Part shown: positions 26,841 to 37,819 of the stretch, piece by piece | How the letters are laid out: each line of letters opens with the position of its first letter | Position numbering within the stretch: the stretch's first letter is position 1 | Origin: Tetragenococcus solitarius NBRC 100494 | GTDB lineage: Bacteria; Bacillota; Bacilli; Lactobacillales; Enterococcaceae | Length of the DNA stretch: 64,000 bases | Assembly (NCBI RefSeq): GCF_001544195.1 | Contig: NZ_BCPY01000007.1 | Location: forward strand, 21,505 to 85,504 | Direction of reading: 5' to 3' | Position numbers and translations under genes: made by a program | Notes under the pieces: model-generated | The model's input: the letters and a program-made list of their open reading frames with translations, nothing else | What the model was told of the DNA's origin: nothing | Database searches by the model: none

Positions 26841-28508
26841 GTGAAAAAGAAATATGTTTTTGGTTTATTTGTAGCATGTACCGTCGCTCTTGCTGGTTGT
26901 ACTACAGGTTCAACTAATAGTTCAAGCGACAGTGAAGCTGCAGGAAGCGGTTCTGGCACTTCTGGTAACGAATTTACTTTTATCGAAAGGCAAGAAATGC
27001 CAACAGCGGATTTATCGCAAGCAACAGACACAGTTAGTTTCACTGCTTTAAATAACGTTTATGAAGGAATTTATCGTTTAGATAAAGATAATAAACCACA
27101 GCCTGCAGGAGCAGCGGAAGAAGCAGATGTTTCAGAAGATGGGAAAACTTATACGATAAAACTACGTGAAGATGCCAAATGGTCAAATGGGGACCCAGTA
27201 ACAGCGGATGATTATGTGTATGGTTGGCAACGTACAGTAGATCCCGAAACAGCATCAGAATTTGCTTACATTTTTGAACCAGTTGAAAATGCAACAGAAG
27301 TTAATAATGGAGATAAGGATCTAGACGAACTAGGTATTAAAGCAATAGATGATTATGAGTTAGAAATCAAATTAAACAAAGCAACAGAATACTTTGATTA
27401 TTTATTGGCATTCCCTCCATTCTTCCCTCAAAATGAAGACGTTGTAGAAGAAAATGGCAGTGACTATGCAAAGACAAGCGATAATATGGTTTACAATGGA
27501 CCATTTACTTTAGCTGATTTTGATGGCCCTGGTTCAGATACCGATTGGACTTTTGAAAAAAATAAAGATTATTGGGATGCAGATAACGTTTCTTTAGATA
27601 AAATTAATGTTAACGTTGTAAAAGAAGCGTCAACTTCTTTGAACTTATTCCAAGATGGACAGGCAGATGATGTCACACTAAGCGGAGAGCTAGCACAGCA
27701 AATGGCTAACGATCCGAATTATGTTACTCAGCCAAAGGCTTCTACTTTTTATTTGCAATTAAACCAAGAGGATAAAGATTCTCCATATCGTAATGAAAAC
27801 TTGCGCAAAGCTATTTCTTATTCTATCGATCGAGATGCTTTGTCAGATTCAATTTTGGCGGATGGTTCAATTGCACCTTCTGGCCTTGTACCAAGTGACA
27901 TGAGTAGTAATCCAAAAACAGATGATGATTTCACAAAAGACGCTGGCAGTAAGTTAGAATACGATCAGAAAAAAGCTCAGAAATATTGGGAAAAAGCCAA
28001 AGAAGAGTTAGATATCGATTCGTTAGACATTGAAGTATTAGGCGATGATACTGACGGAGCTAAACGAGTACAAGAATATTTGCAAGATGCAATTGAAGAT
28101 ACTTTAGACGGTGTGAAGATTACATCAAGTTCTGTACCTTTTTCAGTCCGTTTAGATCGTTCAACTTCCGGAGATTTTGATTTAGTCATTACTGGTTGGG
28201 GTGCTGATTATGCTGACCCAAGTGCTTTTATCGATTTGTTCAAAACCGGAGCTTCAAATAATGAAGGTCATTACAGTAACAAAGAGTACGATAAACAAGT
28301 GGAGGAAGCAGCAAACGAAAATGCCAACGACCCAGAAGCACGTTGGGATAACTTGGTAAAAGCTGAAAATATTATTATGGACGAACAAGGTGTTATTCCA
28401 TTGTATCAACAAGCCGAAGCTCATCTAAGAGCAGACAGAGTTAAAGGAGTTGTTGTTCATCCAGCTGGTGTTCAGTATGACTTTAAGTGGGCATCAATAG
28501 AAGAATAG
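26841..28508 (+). CDS. oppA: Oligopeptide-binding lipoprotein OppA (second copy)
   Basis: A 555-residue family-5 binding protein, paralogous to the first copy with the same domain plan. The lipobox is VALAGC, followed by a Ser/Gly-rich linker. Family signature VTADDYVYGWQRTVDPETAS. The start is GTG at 26841 with AAGGAG eight bases before it. The two OppAs differ throughout, so they probably recognise different peptides but share the OppBCDF translocator downstream. Confidence 0.93.
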   Translation: MKKKYVFGLFVACTVALAGCTTGSTNSSSDSEAAGSGSGTSGNEFTFIERQEMPTADLSQATDTVSFTALNNVYEGIYRLDKDNKPQPAGAAEEADVSEDGKTYTIKLREDAKWSNGDPVTADDYVYGWQRTVDPETASEFAYIFEPVENATEVNNGDKDLDELGIKAIDDYELEIKLNKATEYFDYLLAFPPFFPQNEDVVEENGSDYAKTSDNMVYNGPFTLADFDGPGSDTDWTFEKNKDYWDADNVSLDKINVNVVKEASTSLNLFQDGQADDVTLSGELAQQMANDPNYVTQPKASTFYLQLNQEDKDSPYRNENLRKAISYSIDRDALSDSILADGSIAPSGLVPSDMSSNPKTDDDFTKDAGSKLEYDQKKAQKYWEKAKEELDIDSLDIEVLGDDTDGAKRVQEYLQDAIEDTLDGVKITSSSVPFSVRLDRSTSGDFDLVITGWGADYADPSAFIDLFKTGASNNEGHYSNKEYDKQVEEAANENANDPEARWDNLVKAENIIMDEQGVIPLYQQAEAHLRADRVKGVVVHPAGVQYDFKWASIEE

Positions 28509-28536
28509 TTTTTACGGCAATCTCAAGATAAAAATA

Positions 28537-28580
28537 GACTGAGACAACAGACTGCTAATGGCAGTGTCTCAGTCTTTATT
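28537..28580. terminator. Terminator between oppA and the DUF3899 gene
   Basis: AGACTGAGACA pairs with TGTCTCAGTCT around an 18-base loop. Three Ts follow, so it may allow some readthrough into oppB. Confidence 0.6.
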
Positions 28581-28582
28581 GA

Positions 28583-28918
28583 TTAAAAGCTTGCCAAAAA
28601 TAACGTTAGCAGGCTTAATAAAAATAGTATTCCTGCAGGTTCTAGCCAGAAACGAAAGCTGGAACGACCGACTTCTGACAATTTCATGCCTTCTGTTTTT
28701 GTTTTTTTATTTCTTTTCTTGAAAGAGCGTTGAAAATTATCAAAAAAACCAGAAGAAAATACCCAAAGAAAGCCGCCGATAATCAGAAAAAATAGAGTAA
28801 ACAAAAATAAATTATCGGATAAAACAGTAAGGGAAAAATCTTTTTGGATGATTGTAAGCAAAAAGCTGACTAACAGACTTGTTAGGCTGATGATCCAAGA
28901 ACTTTTTTTTATTCGCAT
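28583..28918 (-). CDS. DUF3899-like membrane protein
   Basis: A 111-residue protein with three hydrophobic segments (residues 8-28, 37-58 and 90-110) and a basic loop between them. It resembles the DUF3899 family, commonly near opp genes in lactic acid bacteria. It is on the minus strand, convergent with the second oppA and divergent from oppB. AAAGGAAA precedes the ATG. Function unknown. Confidence 0.65.
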   Translation of the reverse strand: MRIKKSSWIISLTSLLVSFLLTIIQKDFSLTVLSDNLFLFTLFFLIIGGFLWVFSSGFFDNFQRSFKKRNKKTKTEGMKLSEVGRSSFRFWLEPAGILFLLSLLTLFLASF

Positions 28919-29006
28919 GAATATTTCCTTTCTTAAATTATGAAAATAAAGATATGTTTAATGTATAAAAATATTGCTTAGAAGTCAAAGAATAGGGGGA
29001 AAAAAC

Positions 29007-29948
29007 GTGAATGATTTTATCAAATATCTGTTAAAGCGTGTATTTTTTATGGCGATTACCCTATGGTTGATTGCAACGATCACTTTTTTCATGATGCAAT
29101 TTCTGCCAGGGACACCATATACGAACGCTGAAAAATTAAGTCCAGAACAAATTGCTTTACTAAACAAGCAAATGGGATTGGATAAACCAATAATCGTACA
29201 GTATGGAAATTACTTAATAAATATTATGAAGGGCGATTTTGGTATTTCTTTCCAATTTAAAAACCAAGCGGTATCCAATCTACTAGGCGGACGTATTGGT
29301 CCTTCTGTTCAGCTAGGTTTACAAGCCATTGGGTTTGGTACATTTTTTGGTATCATCCTAGGCACAATTTCAGCAATGAAACAAAATACTTGGGTAGATA
29401 CCTTGAGTACTTTGATTGCCATTTTAGGACGCTCTATCCCTAACTTTGTATTTGCTGTGTTATTGCAATATGTTTTTGCTATCAAATTAGAAGTGCTACC
29501 TATCGCTAAATGGGAAAGCTTTGCTTATACACTTTTACCTACACTGGCTTTAGCAATGTCGCCACTAGCTGACTCTGCTCGGTTTATACGAACAGAGATG
29601 GTAGAAGTTTTGCACAGTGATCAAGTAGAATTGGCTAAGTCAAAAGGGCTCAGTCGCTGGGAGACAGCTTTTAAACATGGGCTTCGTAACAGCTTAATTC
29701 CAATTTTAACTTTGCTTGGTCCTCTAGCAGTTGGATTGATGACGGGTTCTTTAGTTGTTGAAAATATTTTTGCGATACCTGGGATTGGTGAACAATTTGT
29801 TAAATCAATTATGACAAACGACTATCCAACCATTATGGCAGTAACCATTCTTTATTCTACGATGTTAGTGTCAATTATCTTTATTGTGGATGTGTTATAT
29901 GGCATTGTTGACCCTCGTATTCGTATATCAGAAGGGAGTCGTGGATAA
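29007..29948 (+). CDS. oppB: Oligopeptide ABC transporter permease OppB
   Basis: A 313-residue permease with six membrane segments and the EAA loop (ELAKSKGLSRWETAFKHGLRNS). The GTG start at 29007 follows AGGGGGA and gives the standard N-terminus (FIKYLLKRVFF). It is first in the tight oppBCDF run: its stop overlaps the oppC start by one base. Confidence 0.95.
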   Translation: MNDFIKYLLKRVFFMAITLWLIATITFFMMQFLPGTPYTNAEKLSPEQIALLNKQMGLDKPIIVQYGNYLINIMKGDFGISFQFKNQAVSNLLGGRIGPSVQLGLQAIGFGTFFGIILGTISAMKQNTWVDTLSTLIAILGRSIPNFVFAVLLQYVFAIKLEVLPIAKWESFAYTLLPTLALAMSPLADSARFIRTEMVEVLHSDQVELAKSKGLSRWETAFKHGLRNSLIPILTLLGPLAVGLMTGSLVVENIFAIPGIGEQFVKSIMTNDYPTIMAVTILYSTMLVSIIFIVDVLYGIVDPRIRISEGSRG

Positions 29949-30991
29949 TGGAAGATAATAACTATACAAAAGACCAATTAGCACAAATTCCTTCTTCTGA
30001 ATTTGAGCCTTTAGAAAAAAGTACAAAAGTCGAACGAGAAGCAATTACAGCTCCTTCGTTGAATTTCTTACAAGATTCATGGCGCCGTCTGAAAAAGAAT
30101 AAAGCAGCTGTCTTTTCATCCATTTTTCTTTTGATTGTCATTGTAATTTCAGTTGTAACTATTTTTGTATCACCACATGACCCGACCGAACAAAATGTTA
30201 GTTATATTAATTTACCTCCTAAAATTCCAGGAGTAGATATTAACGGATTAAATGGGGTATCTGAAGTTGGTGGGCAATTAGTTGATAAATATGAAGCTGC
30301 TAATGTACCTGACGATGTTCATTTTTATTTAGGGACAGATGGGCTAGGGCGCGATTTACTGAGCCGTCTATTTATGGGAGTAAGAATCTCTTTATTGATT
30401 GCCTTTATTGCAGCGGCGTTAGACATCGTTTTTGGTGTAACTTATGGTTTAATTTCTGGCTTGTTAGGCGGTAGAGTGGATAATGTCATGCAGCGTATTT
30501 TAGAAGTTTTATCTGGAATTCCTAACTTAGTTGTGATGATTTTGATGCTTGTTATATTTAAACCGGGAATTTTTTCTATTGTAGCTGCGATGGCTATTAC
30601 CAATTGGATACCGATGGCTAGGATTGTAAGAGCCCAGACGCTAAAGCTAAAAGACCAAGAATTTGTTTTAGCAGCGACAACTTTAGGAGAAAGTAGGACG
30701 AAGATTGCTTTTAAACATATTTTACCTAATATTTCTAGCGTCATTATTGTACAAATGATGTTTAGTATTCCAGAAGCGATTTTCTTTGAAGCCTTCCTAA
30801 GCTTTATTGGGCTAGGATTAAGACCACCTTCTGCATCTTTAGGTACGTTGCTAAACGATGGATACAAAACTTTCTTGTTCTTGCCTTATCAAATGGCAAT
30901 ACCTGCTGTTGTTCTTTCAGTGATTATGATTGGATTTAACTTATTAGCAGATGGATTACGAGATGCGTTTGATCCGAAGATGAAGGAGTGA
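29948..30991 (+). CDS. oppC: Oligopeptide ABC transporter permease OppC
   Basis: A 347-residue permease with a 55-residue N-terminal hydrophilic extension, then six membrane segments and the EAA loop (EFVLAATTLGESRTKIAFKHILPN). The start overlaps the oppB stop (TAATG). A periplasmic-type loop after the first membrane segment is typical of OppC. Confidence 0.95.
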   Translation: MEDNNYTKDQLAQIPSSEFEPLEKSTKVEREAITAPSLNFLQDSWRRLKKNKAAVFSSIFLLIVIVISVVTIFVSPHDPTEQNVSYINLPPKIPGVDINGLNGVSEVGGQLVDKYEAANVPDDVHFYLGTDGLGRDLLSRLFMGVRISLLIAFIAAALDIVFGVTYGLISGLLGGRVDNVMQRILEVLSGIPNLVVMILMLVIFKPGIFSIVAAMAITNWIPMARIVRAQTLKLKDQEFVLAATTLGESRTKIAFKHILPNISSVIIVQMMFSIPEAIFFEAFLSFIGLGLRPPSASLGTLLNDGYKTFLFLPYQMAIPAVVLSVIMIGFNLLADGLRDAFDPKMKE

Positions 30992-30996
30992 GCCTG

Positions 30997-32052
30997 ATGA
31001 AAAAAGTTTTAGAAGTAAAAAATTTGGAAATTTCGTTTACTACCTTTGCCGGAAAAGTTCAAGCGATTCGTGATGTAAGCTTTGATTTATATGAAGGAGA
31101 AACGCTAGCTATTGTAGGCGAATCAGGTAGTGGAAAATCTGTAACAACAAGAAGTATTATGGGGTTACTAGCTAGTAATGCGGTAGTAGAAAATGGCGAG
31201 ATTTTATTTAACGGAGAAGATATTCTAAAAAACTCTGAAAAACGAATGCAAAAAATTCGTGGAAAAGAAATTTCAATGATCTTCCAAGACCCGATGACTT
31301 CTCTTGACCCGACCATGAAAATTGGCAAACAAGTGGCTGAGTCCTTGTTAAAACATACAAAAGTATCTAAAAAAGATGCTTTACAAAAAGCTTTAGAGCT
31401 ATTAGAGCTTGTAGGCATTCCGAATGCTAAAAAAAGATTGAAAAATTATCCTCACCAGTTTTCTGGCGGACAACGTCAGCGGATTGTCATTGCTGTGGCT
31501 TTGATCTGTTATCCAGAAATTTTAATTGCTGATGAACCAACGACTGCTTTGGATGTAACAATCCAAGCGCAAATTTTAGAATTACTAAAAGACATCCAGC
31601 AAAAAGTAAACTCTTCGACAATTTTTATTACTCACGATTTAGGTGTTGTAGCAAATGTCGCGGACCGTGTGGCAGTTATGTATGCGGGTAAAATTGTAGA
31701 AATTGGTACGGCGGCAGAAATCTTTTATAATCCACAGCATCCTTATACTTGGGGACTTTTGGGGTCAATGCCTACATTAGAAGGAACAGGCGATCGGTTG
31801 TATGCTATTCCAGGAACGCCGCCAGATTTATTAGAGCCACCTACCGGCGATGCTTTTTATCCTAGAAATGAATATGCTATGAAAATCGATACACAAAAAC
31901 AACCGCCATTCTTTGAGATTTCTAGCACACACAAAGCCGCTACTTGGCTGCTAGCTCCACAAGCACCTAAAGTAGAGCCTCCTAAAGAAATTTTGCTGCG
32001 TTGGGAAGAATTTAAAAAGAAAAAGCAGCCAGAAATGGAGGAAAGTAAATGA
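30997..32052 (+). CDS. oppD: Oligopeptide ABC transporter ATPase OppD
   Basis: A 351-residue ATPase: Walker A GESGSGKSV, signature FSGGQRQR, Walker B EILIADEPTTALDV, H-loop ITHDLGVV. The C-terminal oligopeptide/dipeptide domain normally carries a C-x(n)-C Fe-S motif in related proteins; here this region has no cysteine. ATG 30997 is used because AAGGAG (30982-30987) is spaced for it. It overlaps oppF by four bases. Confidence 0.94.
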   Translation: MKKVLEVKNLEISFTTFAGKVQAIRDVSFDLYEGETLAIVGESGSGKSVTTRSIMGLLASNAVVENGEILFNGEDILKNSEKRMQKIRGKEISMIFQDPMTSLDPTMKIGKQVAESLLKHTKVSKKDALQKALELLELVGIPNAKKRLKNYPHQFSGGQRQRIVIAVALICYPEILIADEPTTALDVTIQAQILELLKDIQQKVNSSTIFITHDLGVVANVADRVAVMYAGKIVEIGTAAEIFYNPQHPYTWGLLGSMPTLEGTGDRLYAIPGTPPDLLEPPTGDAFYPRNEYAMKIDTQKQPPFFEISSTHKAATWLLAPQAPKVEPPKEILLRWEEFKKKKQPEMEESK

Positions 32053-33008
32053 AGAAAGTTTTATTAGATGTAAAAAATTTAAAACAGTACTTTAATACAG
32101 GTCGCAAAGATGAAGTAAAAGCGGTCGATGATATTACTTTTCACATTTATGAAGGTGAGACATTCGGTTTGGTTGGTGAATCAGGTAGCGGAAAGTCTAC
32201 TACAGGTCGGACCATCATCCGATTAAATAAACCAACAGATGGTTCAATTGAATTTGACGGTAAAGACGTAATGAAATTACATGGTAAAAAGGAAATGAAT
32301 GTCTTTCGCCGTGATGTACAGATGATTTTTCAAGACCCATATGCCTCTTTAAATGGACGGATGAAAGTGCGCGATATTATTGCCGAGGGAATCGACATTA
32401 ATGGTTTAGCAAAAACAGAAAATGAACGTAATGAGCGAGTAAACGAACTATTGAGAACCGTAGGGCTAAATCCTAACCATGGGACACGTTATCCTCATGA
32501 ATTTTCTGGTGGACAACGTCAAAGAATCGGGGTCGCACGTGCTTTAGCCGTAGACCCTAAATTTATCATCTGTGATGAGCCGATTTCGGCTTTGGACGTA
32601 TCGATTCAAGCCCAAGTAGTTAATTTATTACAAGATTTGCAAAAAGAACATAATTTGACTTATCTCTTTATTGCACATGATTTGTCTATGGTTAAACATA
32701 TTAGCGACCATATTGGAGTCATGCACAATGGGAAGTTATTAGAAGTAGGCACAAGTGATGATATTTATAATTATGGCGTTCATCCTTATACAGAAAGTTT
32801 ACTTTCGGCCATTCCTTTACCAGATCCGGAATACGAGCAAACGAGAAAAAGAATCAAATACACAGGTGAACAGGATCAGCCAGATGTACTTCGACAAATG
32901 CTAGAAATTGCGCCTGGACATTATATTTATGCCACTGAAGAGGAAAAAACGAAGTATCAAGAAAAACTTGCAGATAAAAAGGCCGCGGCTGAAAAGCAAG
33001 CCATCTAA
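32049..33008 (+). CDS. oppF: Oligopeptide ABC transporter ATPase OppF
   Basis: A 319-residue ATPase: Walker A GESGSGKST, signature FSGGQRQR, Walker B FIICDEPISALDVS, H-loop IAHDLS. It pairs with OppD as the two motor subunits. GGAGG precedes the ATG. The TldR gene starts 65 bases after its stop on the same strand, an association described for one TldR clade. Confidence 0.95.
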   Translation: MKKVLLDVKNLKQYFNTGRKDEVKAVDDITFHIYEGETFGLVGESGSGKSTTGRTIIRLNKPTDGSIEFDGKDVMKLHGKKEMNVFRRDVQMIFQDPYASLNGRMKVRDIIAEGIDINGLAKTENERNERVNELLRTVGLNPNHGTRYPHEFSGGQRQRIGVARALAVDPKFIICDEPISALDVSIQAQVVNLLQDLQKEHNLTYLFIAHDLSMVKHISDHIGVMHNGKLLEVGTSDDIYNYGVHPYTESLLSAIPLPDPEYEQTRKRIKYTGEQDQPDVLRQMLEIAPGHYIYATEEEKTKYQEKLADKKAAAEKQAI

Positions 33009-33048
33009 ATTTGATTTGCTTTCCTGGTGAAAAGTCAAATATTTTTTA
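33008..33048 (+). terminator. Weak terminator-like hairpin after oppF
   Basis: ATTTGATTT pairs with AAAGTCAAAT (one bulged G), followed by ATTTTTTAA. The stem is A/T-rich and imperfect, so partial readthrough into the tldR gene is plausible. Confidence 0.5.
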
Positions 33049-33073
33049 AGGCCTCATGAAAAAGGAGGACCTA

Positions 33074-34051
33074 GTGAAAGTATTAAAAGGTTATAAATTT
33101 CGTATTTACCCAGATGAAAAACAAATACAATATTTTATACAGACTTTCGGCTGTGTACGTTTTACCTATAACCAGTTGTTACTTGCTCGGCAAAAAGCTT
33201 TGCAAGAAGGAGAGTATAAGACAGACGTATCTCCGGCTAAATTAAAACTGGACTATCCGTTTTTAAAAAAGACGGATAGTCTAGCTTTAGCGAACGCCCA
33301 ACGTAATTTAGACCGTGCTTTTAAAAATTATTTTAGTAAAAGAGCAGGTTATCCTAAATTAAAAACAAAGAAAAACAGCTGGCAAACTTATACGACAAAT
33401 AACCAGAAACATACAATTTATTTTGTTGGTAATCAGCTAAAATTACCTAAATTAAAAACTTTGATTAACGTAAACCTGCATAGAGAGGTTTTAGGTGAAA
33501 TTAAATCAGCGACGATTTCTGCTAAAGATAATCAACTATTTTTTGTTTCTATTCTCTGCTTAGAAGAAGTTACTCCTTTACCCAAAACTGGGAAATCAAT
33601 TGCTATTTCCTATTGTCCAAAGCATTTAGTTCAGATACCTGCAACTAATTATCTGCCTGCTTTTAGGCAGGAGAAGCTGCAATGGCAACTGGATAAAGCG
33701 ATGAAACGCTTGAAAGTCCGAGCAAAAGCAGCGAAAAATCGTAAGGTTTTACTTGAAAAAGCAAAAAATTATCAAAAGCAAAAAGTGAAAGTACAAAAAC
33801 TGTATATGGCAAAAAATGAACAAAAAAAGAATTACATGAACCAAGTATCTTATCGCTTAGTAAGAGACTACGATTATATTTATTTAGAAAAAACACCAAC
33901 TTTTATGGAGAACATGAATTTTTCAGAAACAGATTGGCATCATTTTTTGCGCAAACTTCAATATAAAGTACAGTGGTATGGTAAAAAAATTATCTTTGTT
34001 GATGCAGTAGAAAATGTGAGAACAAAAGAAAACTCGCCATTGAACGTTTGA
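33074..34051 (+). CDS. tldR: Nuclease-dead TnpB homologue, probable TldR (RNA-guided transcription repressor)
   Basis: A 325-residue TnpB/IS605 OrfB homologue. The N-terminus is standard (KGYKFRIYPDEKQ...FGCVRFTYNQLL), and the last part matches the RuvC-II region with Glu272 (IYLEKTPTF) and KLQYKVQWYGKKIIFVDA. The nuclease is broken: RuvC-I, normally G-I-D-L-G, reads AISYC with Ser179 in place of the catalytic Asp, and the protein ends before the CxxC...CxxC zinc finger and RuvC-III Asp. No tnpA or second transposon end is near. GTG 33074 is preferred because AAGGAGG (33062-33068) precedes it; ATG 33056 would add six residues. Position after oppF matches the oppF-associated TldR proteins of enterococci. 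Confidence 0.85.
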   Translation: MKVLKGYKFRIYPDEKQIQYFIQTFGCVRFTYNQLLLARQKALQEGEYKTDVSPAKLKLDYPFLKKTDSLALANAQRNLDRAFKNYFSKRAGYPKLKTKKNSWQTYTTNNQKHTIYFVGNQLKLPKLKTLINVNLHREVLGEIKSATISAKDNQLFFVSILCLEEVTPLPKTGKSIAISYCPKHLVQIPATNYLPAFRQEKLQWQLDKAMKRLKVRAKAAKNRKVLLEKAKNYQKQKVKVQKLYMAKNEQKKNYMNQVSYRLVRDYDYIYLEKTPTFMENMNFSETDWHHFLRKLQYKVQWYGKKIIFVDAVENVRTKENSPLNV

Positions 34052-34180
34052 ATAAAACAGTTATTAGTCATTATGAGTGTTAAGAACTGGACGGAACGCC
34101 AGGGATCGCCTAGGGGATATAAAAAATCTTTTTCGATTTTTGTTTCTAGGAAATGCTGTTCACTAATTATAAAAAACCGT
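34030..34180 (+). ncRNA. Probable TldR guide RNA (omega-RNA-like scaffold and guide)
   Basis: TnpB and TldR guide RNAs lie at the 3' end of, and just after, their gene. Here the stretch holds a small hairpin CTGG/CCAG (34087-34102) and a long one: CCTAG (34109-34113) with CTAGG (34146-34150), enclosing AAAAAATC/GATTTTT. These resemble IS605-type right-end scaffolds. A TTCAC at 34159-34163 may mark the scaffold end, leaving a guide starting TAATTATAAAAAACCG. Both ends and the guide boundary are inferred. A bidirectional terminator at 34181-34217 would end the RNA. Confidence 0.55.
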
Positions 34181-34217
34181 AAAAAGACTACCTTTATTAA
34201 CAAAAGGTAGTCTTTTT
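34181..34217. terminator. Bidirectional terminator between tldR guide RNA and the Nudix regulator
   Basis: AAAAAGACTACCTTT is exactly complementary to AAAGGTAGTCTTTTT across a 6-7 base loop. Confidence 0.85.
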
Positions 34218-34235
34218 AAACAGGACATAGAAAGC

Positions 34236-35057
34236 TTAGTTATCATAAAAGTTTTCTTTTAGTTGATAAAGTTTTGATGGCCGTCCTACTCCAGAAGGTC
34301 GTTCACCTACTTCATCTAAGAATTCGATCAAACTTTTCTTGAAATTCGAGTGATCGATAGAGTGGTAATCTACACCTAAAAATTTAGCAAAAACCTTGCG
34401 AGCTTCTGTGATCGTAAAAGTGTCTCCCAAGACTTGCAGTACTTGCGGTTCATGATCCATTTTATTTACAATACGGTTAAATGCTTTAACGATAATTTGA
34501 CTGTGATCAAAAGCCAGCGTGTCTTCACTTAAGGATTTTTGTGTTTTTAAGTCAAGAACAATTTTTACATCGCCATCTATCAGATAAAGGTGATCTTTTT
34601 TACGTTCCAAAGAAAACCAGCGTGCTTGATTTGCATCATCACCAGCTGATAGTATGGCTTCTCCGATAAAAGCTAGATAACTGACCGTGATGACCCAACC
34701 GCGCGGGTCGCGATCAGGGGTACTAAAAGTATGTAGTTGTTCAATATTTTTTGCTGATATTGCAACACCGGTTTCTTCCTTTGTTTCGCGGAGGACGCTG
34801 TCTCCAGTCGACTCGTTCGGATTGACAAAACCTCCCGGTAAAGCCCATGAGTTACGATAAGGATGACTACGCCGTTGTATGAGAAGTACTTTAATTTGAT
34901 CTGTATCTTTGTTATAGCATAGTAAGACCATATCAACCGTCACTGAAGGCTTTTGATAGGTGGGCCGTTCTTGTCTTTTATACCACTCTAAAAATTCTTG
35001 TTCACTTGCGATATGTTGATAATAATTTTTTTCTTCTTTTTTAGAAGAGAATTCCAT
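34236..35057 (-). CDS. NrtR-like Nudix/winged-helix regulator
   Basis: A 273-residue protein with an N-terminal Nudix domain and a C-terminal winged helix. The Nudix box (residues 76-98: GFVNPNE, then LRETKEETGV) keeps all catalytic positions. The C-terminus FLDEVGERPSGVGRPSKLYQL matches the winged helix of NrtR, which senses ADP-ribose and represses NAD-synthesis genes. With an intact catalytic box it could also be an active ADP-ribose hydrolase. Target genes are not visible here. The ATG at 35057 follows GAGGG. Confidence 0.75.
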   Translation of the reverse strand: MEFSSKKEEKNYYQHIASEQEFLEWYKRQERPTYQKPSVTVDMVLLCYNKDTDQIKVLLIQRRSHPYRNSWALPGGFVNPNESTGDSVLRETKEETGVAISAKNIEQLHTFSTPDRDPRGWVITVSYLAFIGEAILSAGDDANQARWFSLERKKDHLYLIDGDVKIVLDLKTQKSLSEDTLAFDHSQIIVKAFNRIVNKMDHEPQVLQVLGDTFTITEARKVFAKFLGVDYHSIDHSNFKKSLIEFLDEVGERPSGVGRPSKLYQLKENFYDN

Positions 35058-35137
35058 AGCTTTCCCTCACTTTGAAAAACACTAGAGAAAGTGTTTTGCA
35101 TCGGTTTTCTTAGCATTGTAGCATATTTGTGGTGAAA

Positions 35138-35410
35138 CTAGTAAAAAGCAAAAATCATGACTAAGTTAAAGAAAAATAATAGCAAATAAAAAAGTGCCAG
35201 CTTTCTATTTTTTTGTACTTGACGCAGGCCTGTCCAAAACAAAGCAAGCAAAAGTGCCAGCCGTAAAAGCAAAGTAGCAATTAAAAAAGGTGTAAGCCAG
35301 TCTTGTATGTTCATAAAGGCATAGATTTGCGTATAGAAATTACAAAATAAGGTATGCAAAATAGTAAGAATAAAAAAGATAGTAGCGGATTGTTTTTGTT
35401 TTTTTGTCAT
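35138..35410 (-). CDS. Small membrane protein of unknown function
   Basis: A 90-residue hydrophobic protein with about three membrane segments (residues 8-30, 38-62 and 70-90), basic at both loop ends. It is 80 bases upstream of the NrtR-like gene on the same strand. AAGGAG precedes the ATG. I do not recognise a family. Confidence 0.6.
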   Translation of the reverse strand: MTKKQKQSATIFFILTILHTLFCNFYTQIYAFMNIQDWLTPFLIATLLLRLALLLALFWTGLRQVQKNRKLALFYLLLFFFNLVMIFAFY

Positions 35411-35526
35411 AAGGACTCCTTAAAAATTTGAGCTAAATCTATTATAGCAAAAGTTGTTTTTATCTCAAAAAATAATTTTGTTAATAAGAAAATAACAAAT
35501 TCAGACTAGAAAAATAGAACAGGTGA

Positions 35527-37599
<2,073 letters not shown>

Positions 37600-37602
37600 A
37601 TT

Positions 37603-37643
37603 TAAAAAATACCATCTTGCCAAATACAAGGTGGTATTTTTTA
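37603..37643 (+). terminator. Terminator after metG
   Basis: AAAAAATACCATCTTG pairs with AGGTGGTATTTTTT (one wobble region), then more Ts. Between here and the riboswitch promoter (37772) nothing is seen. Confidence 0.8.
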
Positions 37644-37771
37644 TTGAAATAATTATGTATAGCGTAATCTTTATAGGAAGAAAAAAATGATGTGCTTTTT
37701 TTTATTGAAAACATGGGTGCACATATGGAAAAACTTTCTGCAAGCTTTTTACGAATATTTGTTTTTTAAAA

Positions 37772-37800
37772 TTGTAATGCCGCACAACATCTTGTATAAT
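37772..37800 (+). promoter_or_regulatory. Promoter of the cation-ATPase riboswitch transcript
   Basis: TTGTAA (37772-37777) and TATAAT (37795-37800) with a 17-bp spacer. RNA would begin near 37807, just before the aptamer. Confidence 0.75.
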
Positions 37801-37819
37801 AATTTTATCAATAATTTTT

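Noticed and set aside
30442..30867. 141-codon minus-strand open frame inside oppC
   Set aside because: It lies wholly antisense to the well-supported oppC gene, has no ribosome site and no recognisable motif.
33056..34051. Active IS605 transposon
   Set aside because: No tnpA, no matching left end, and the encoded protein lacks two of the three RuvC catalytic residues.
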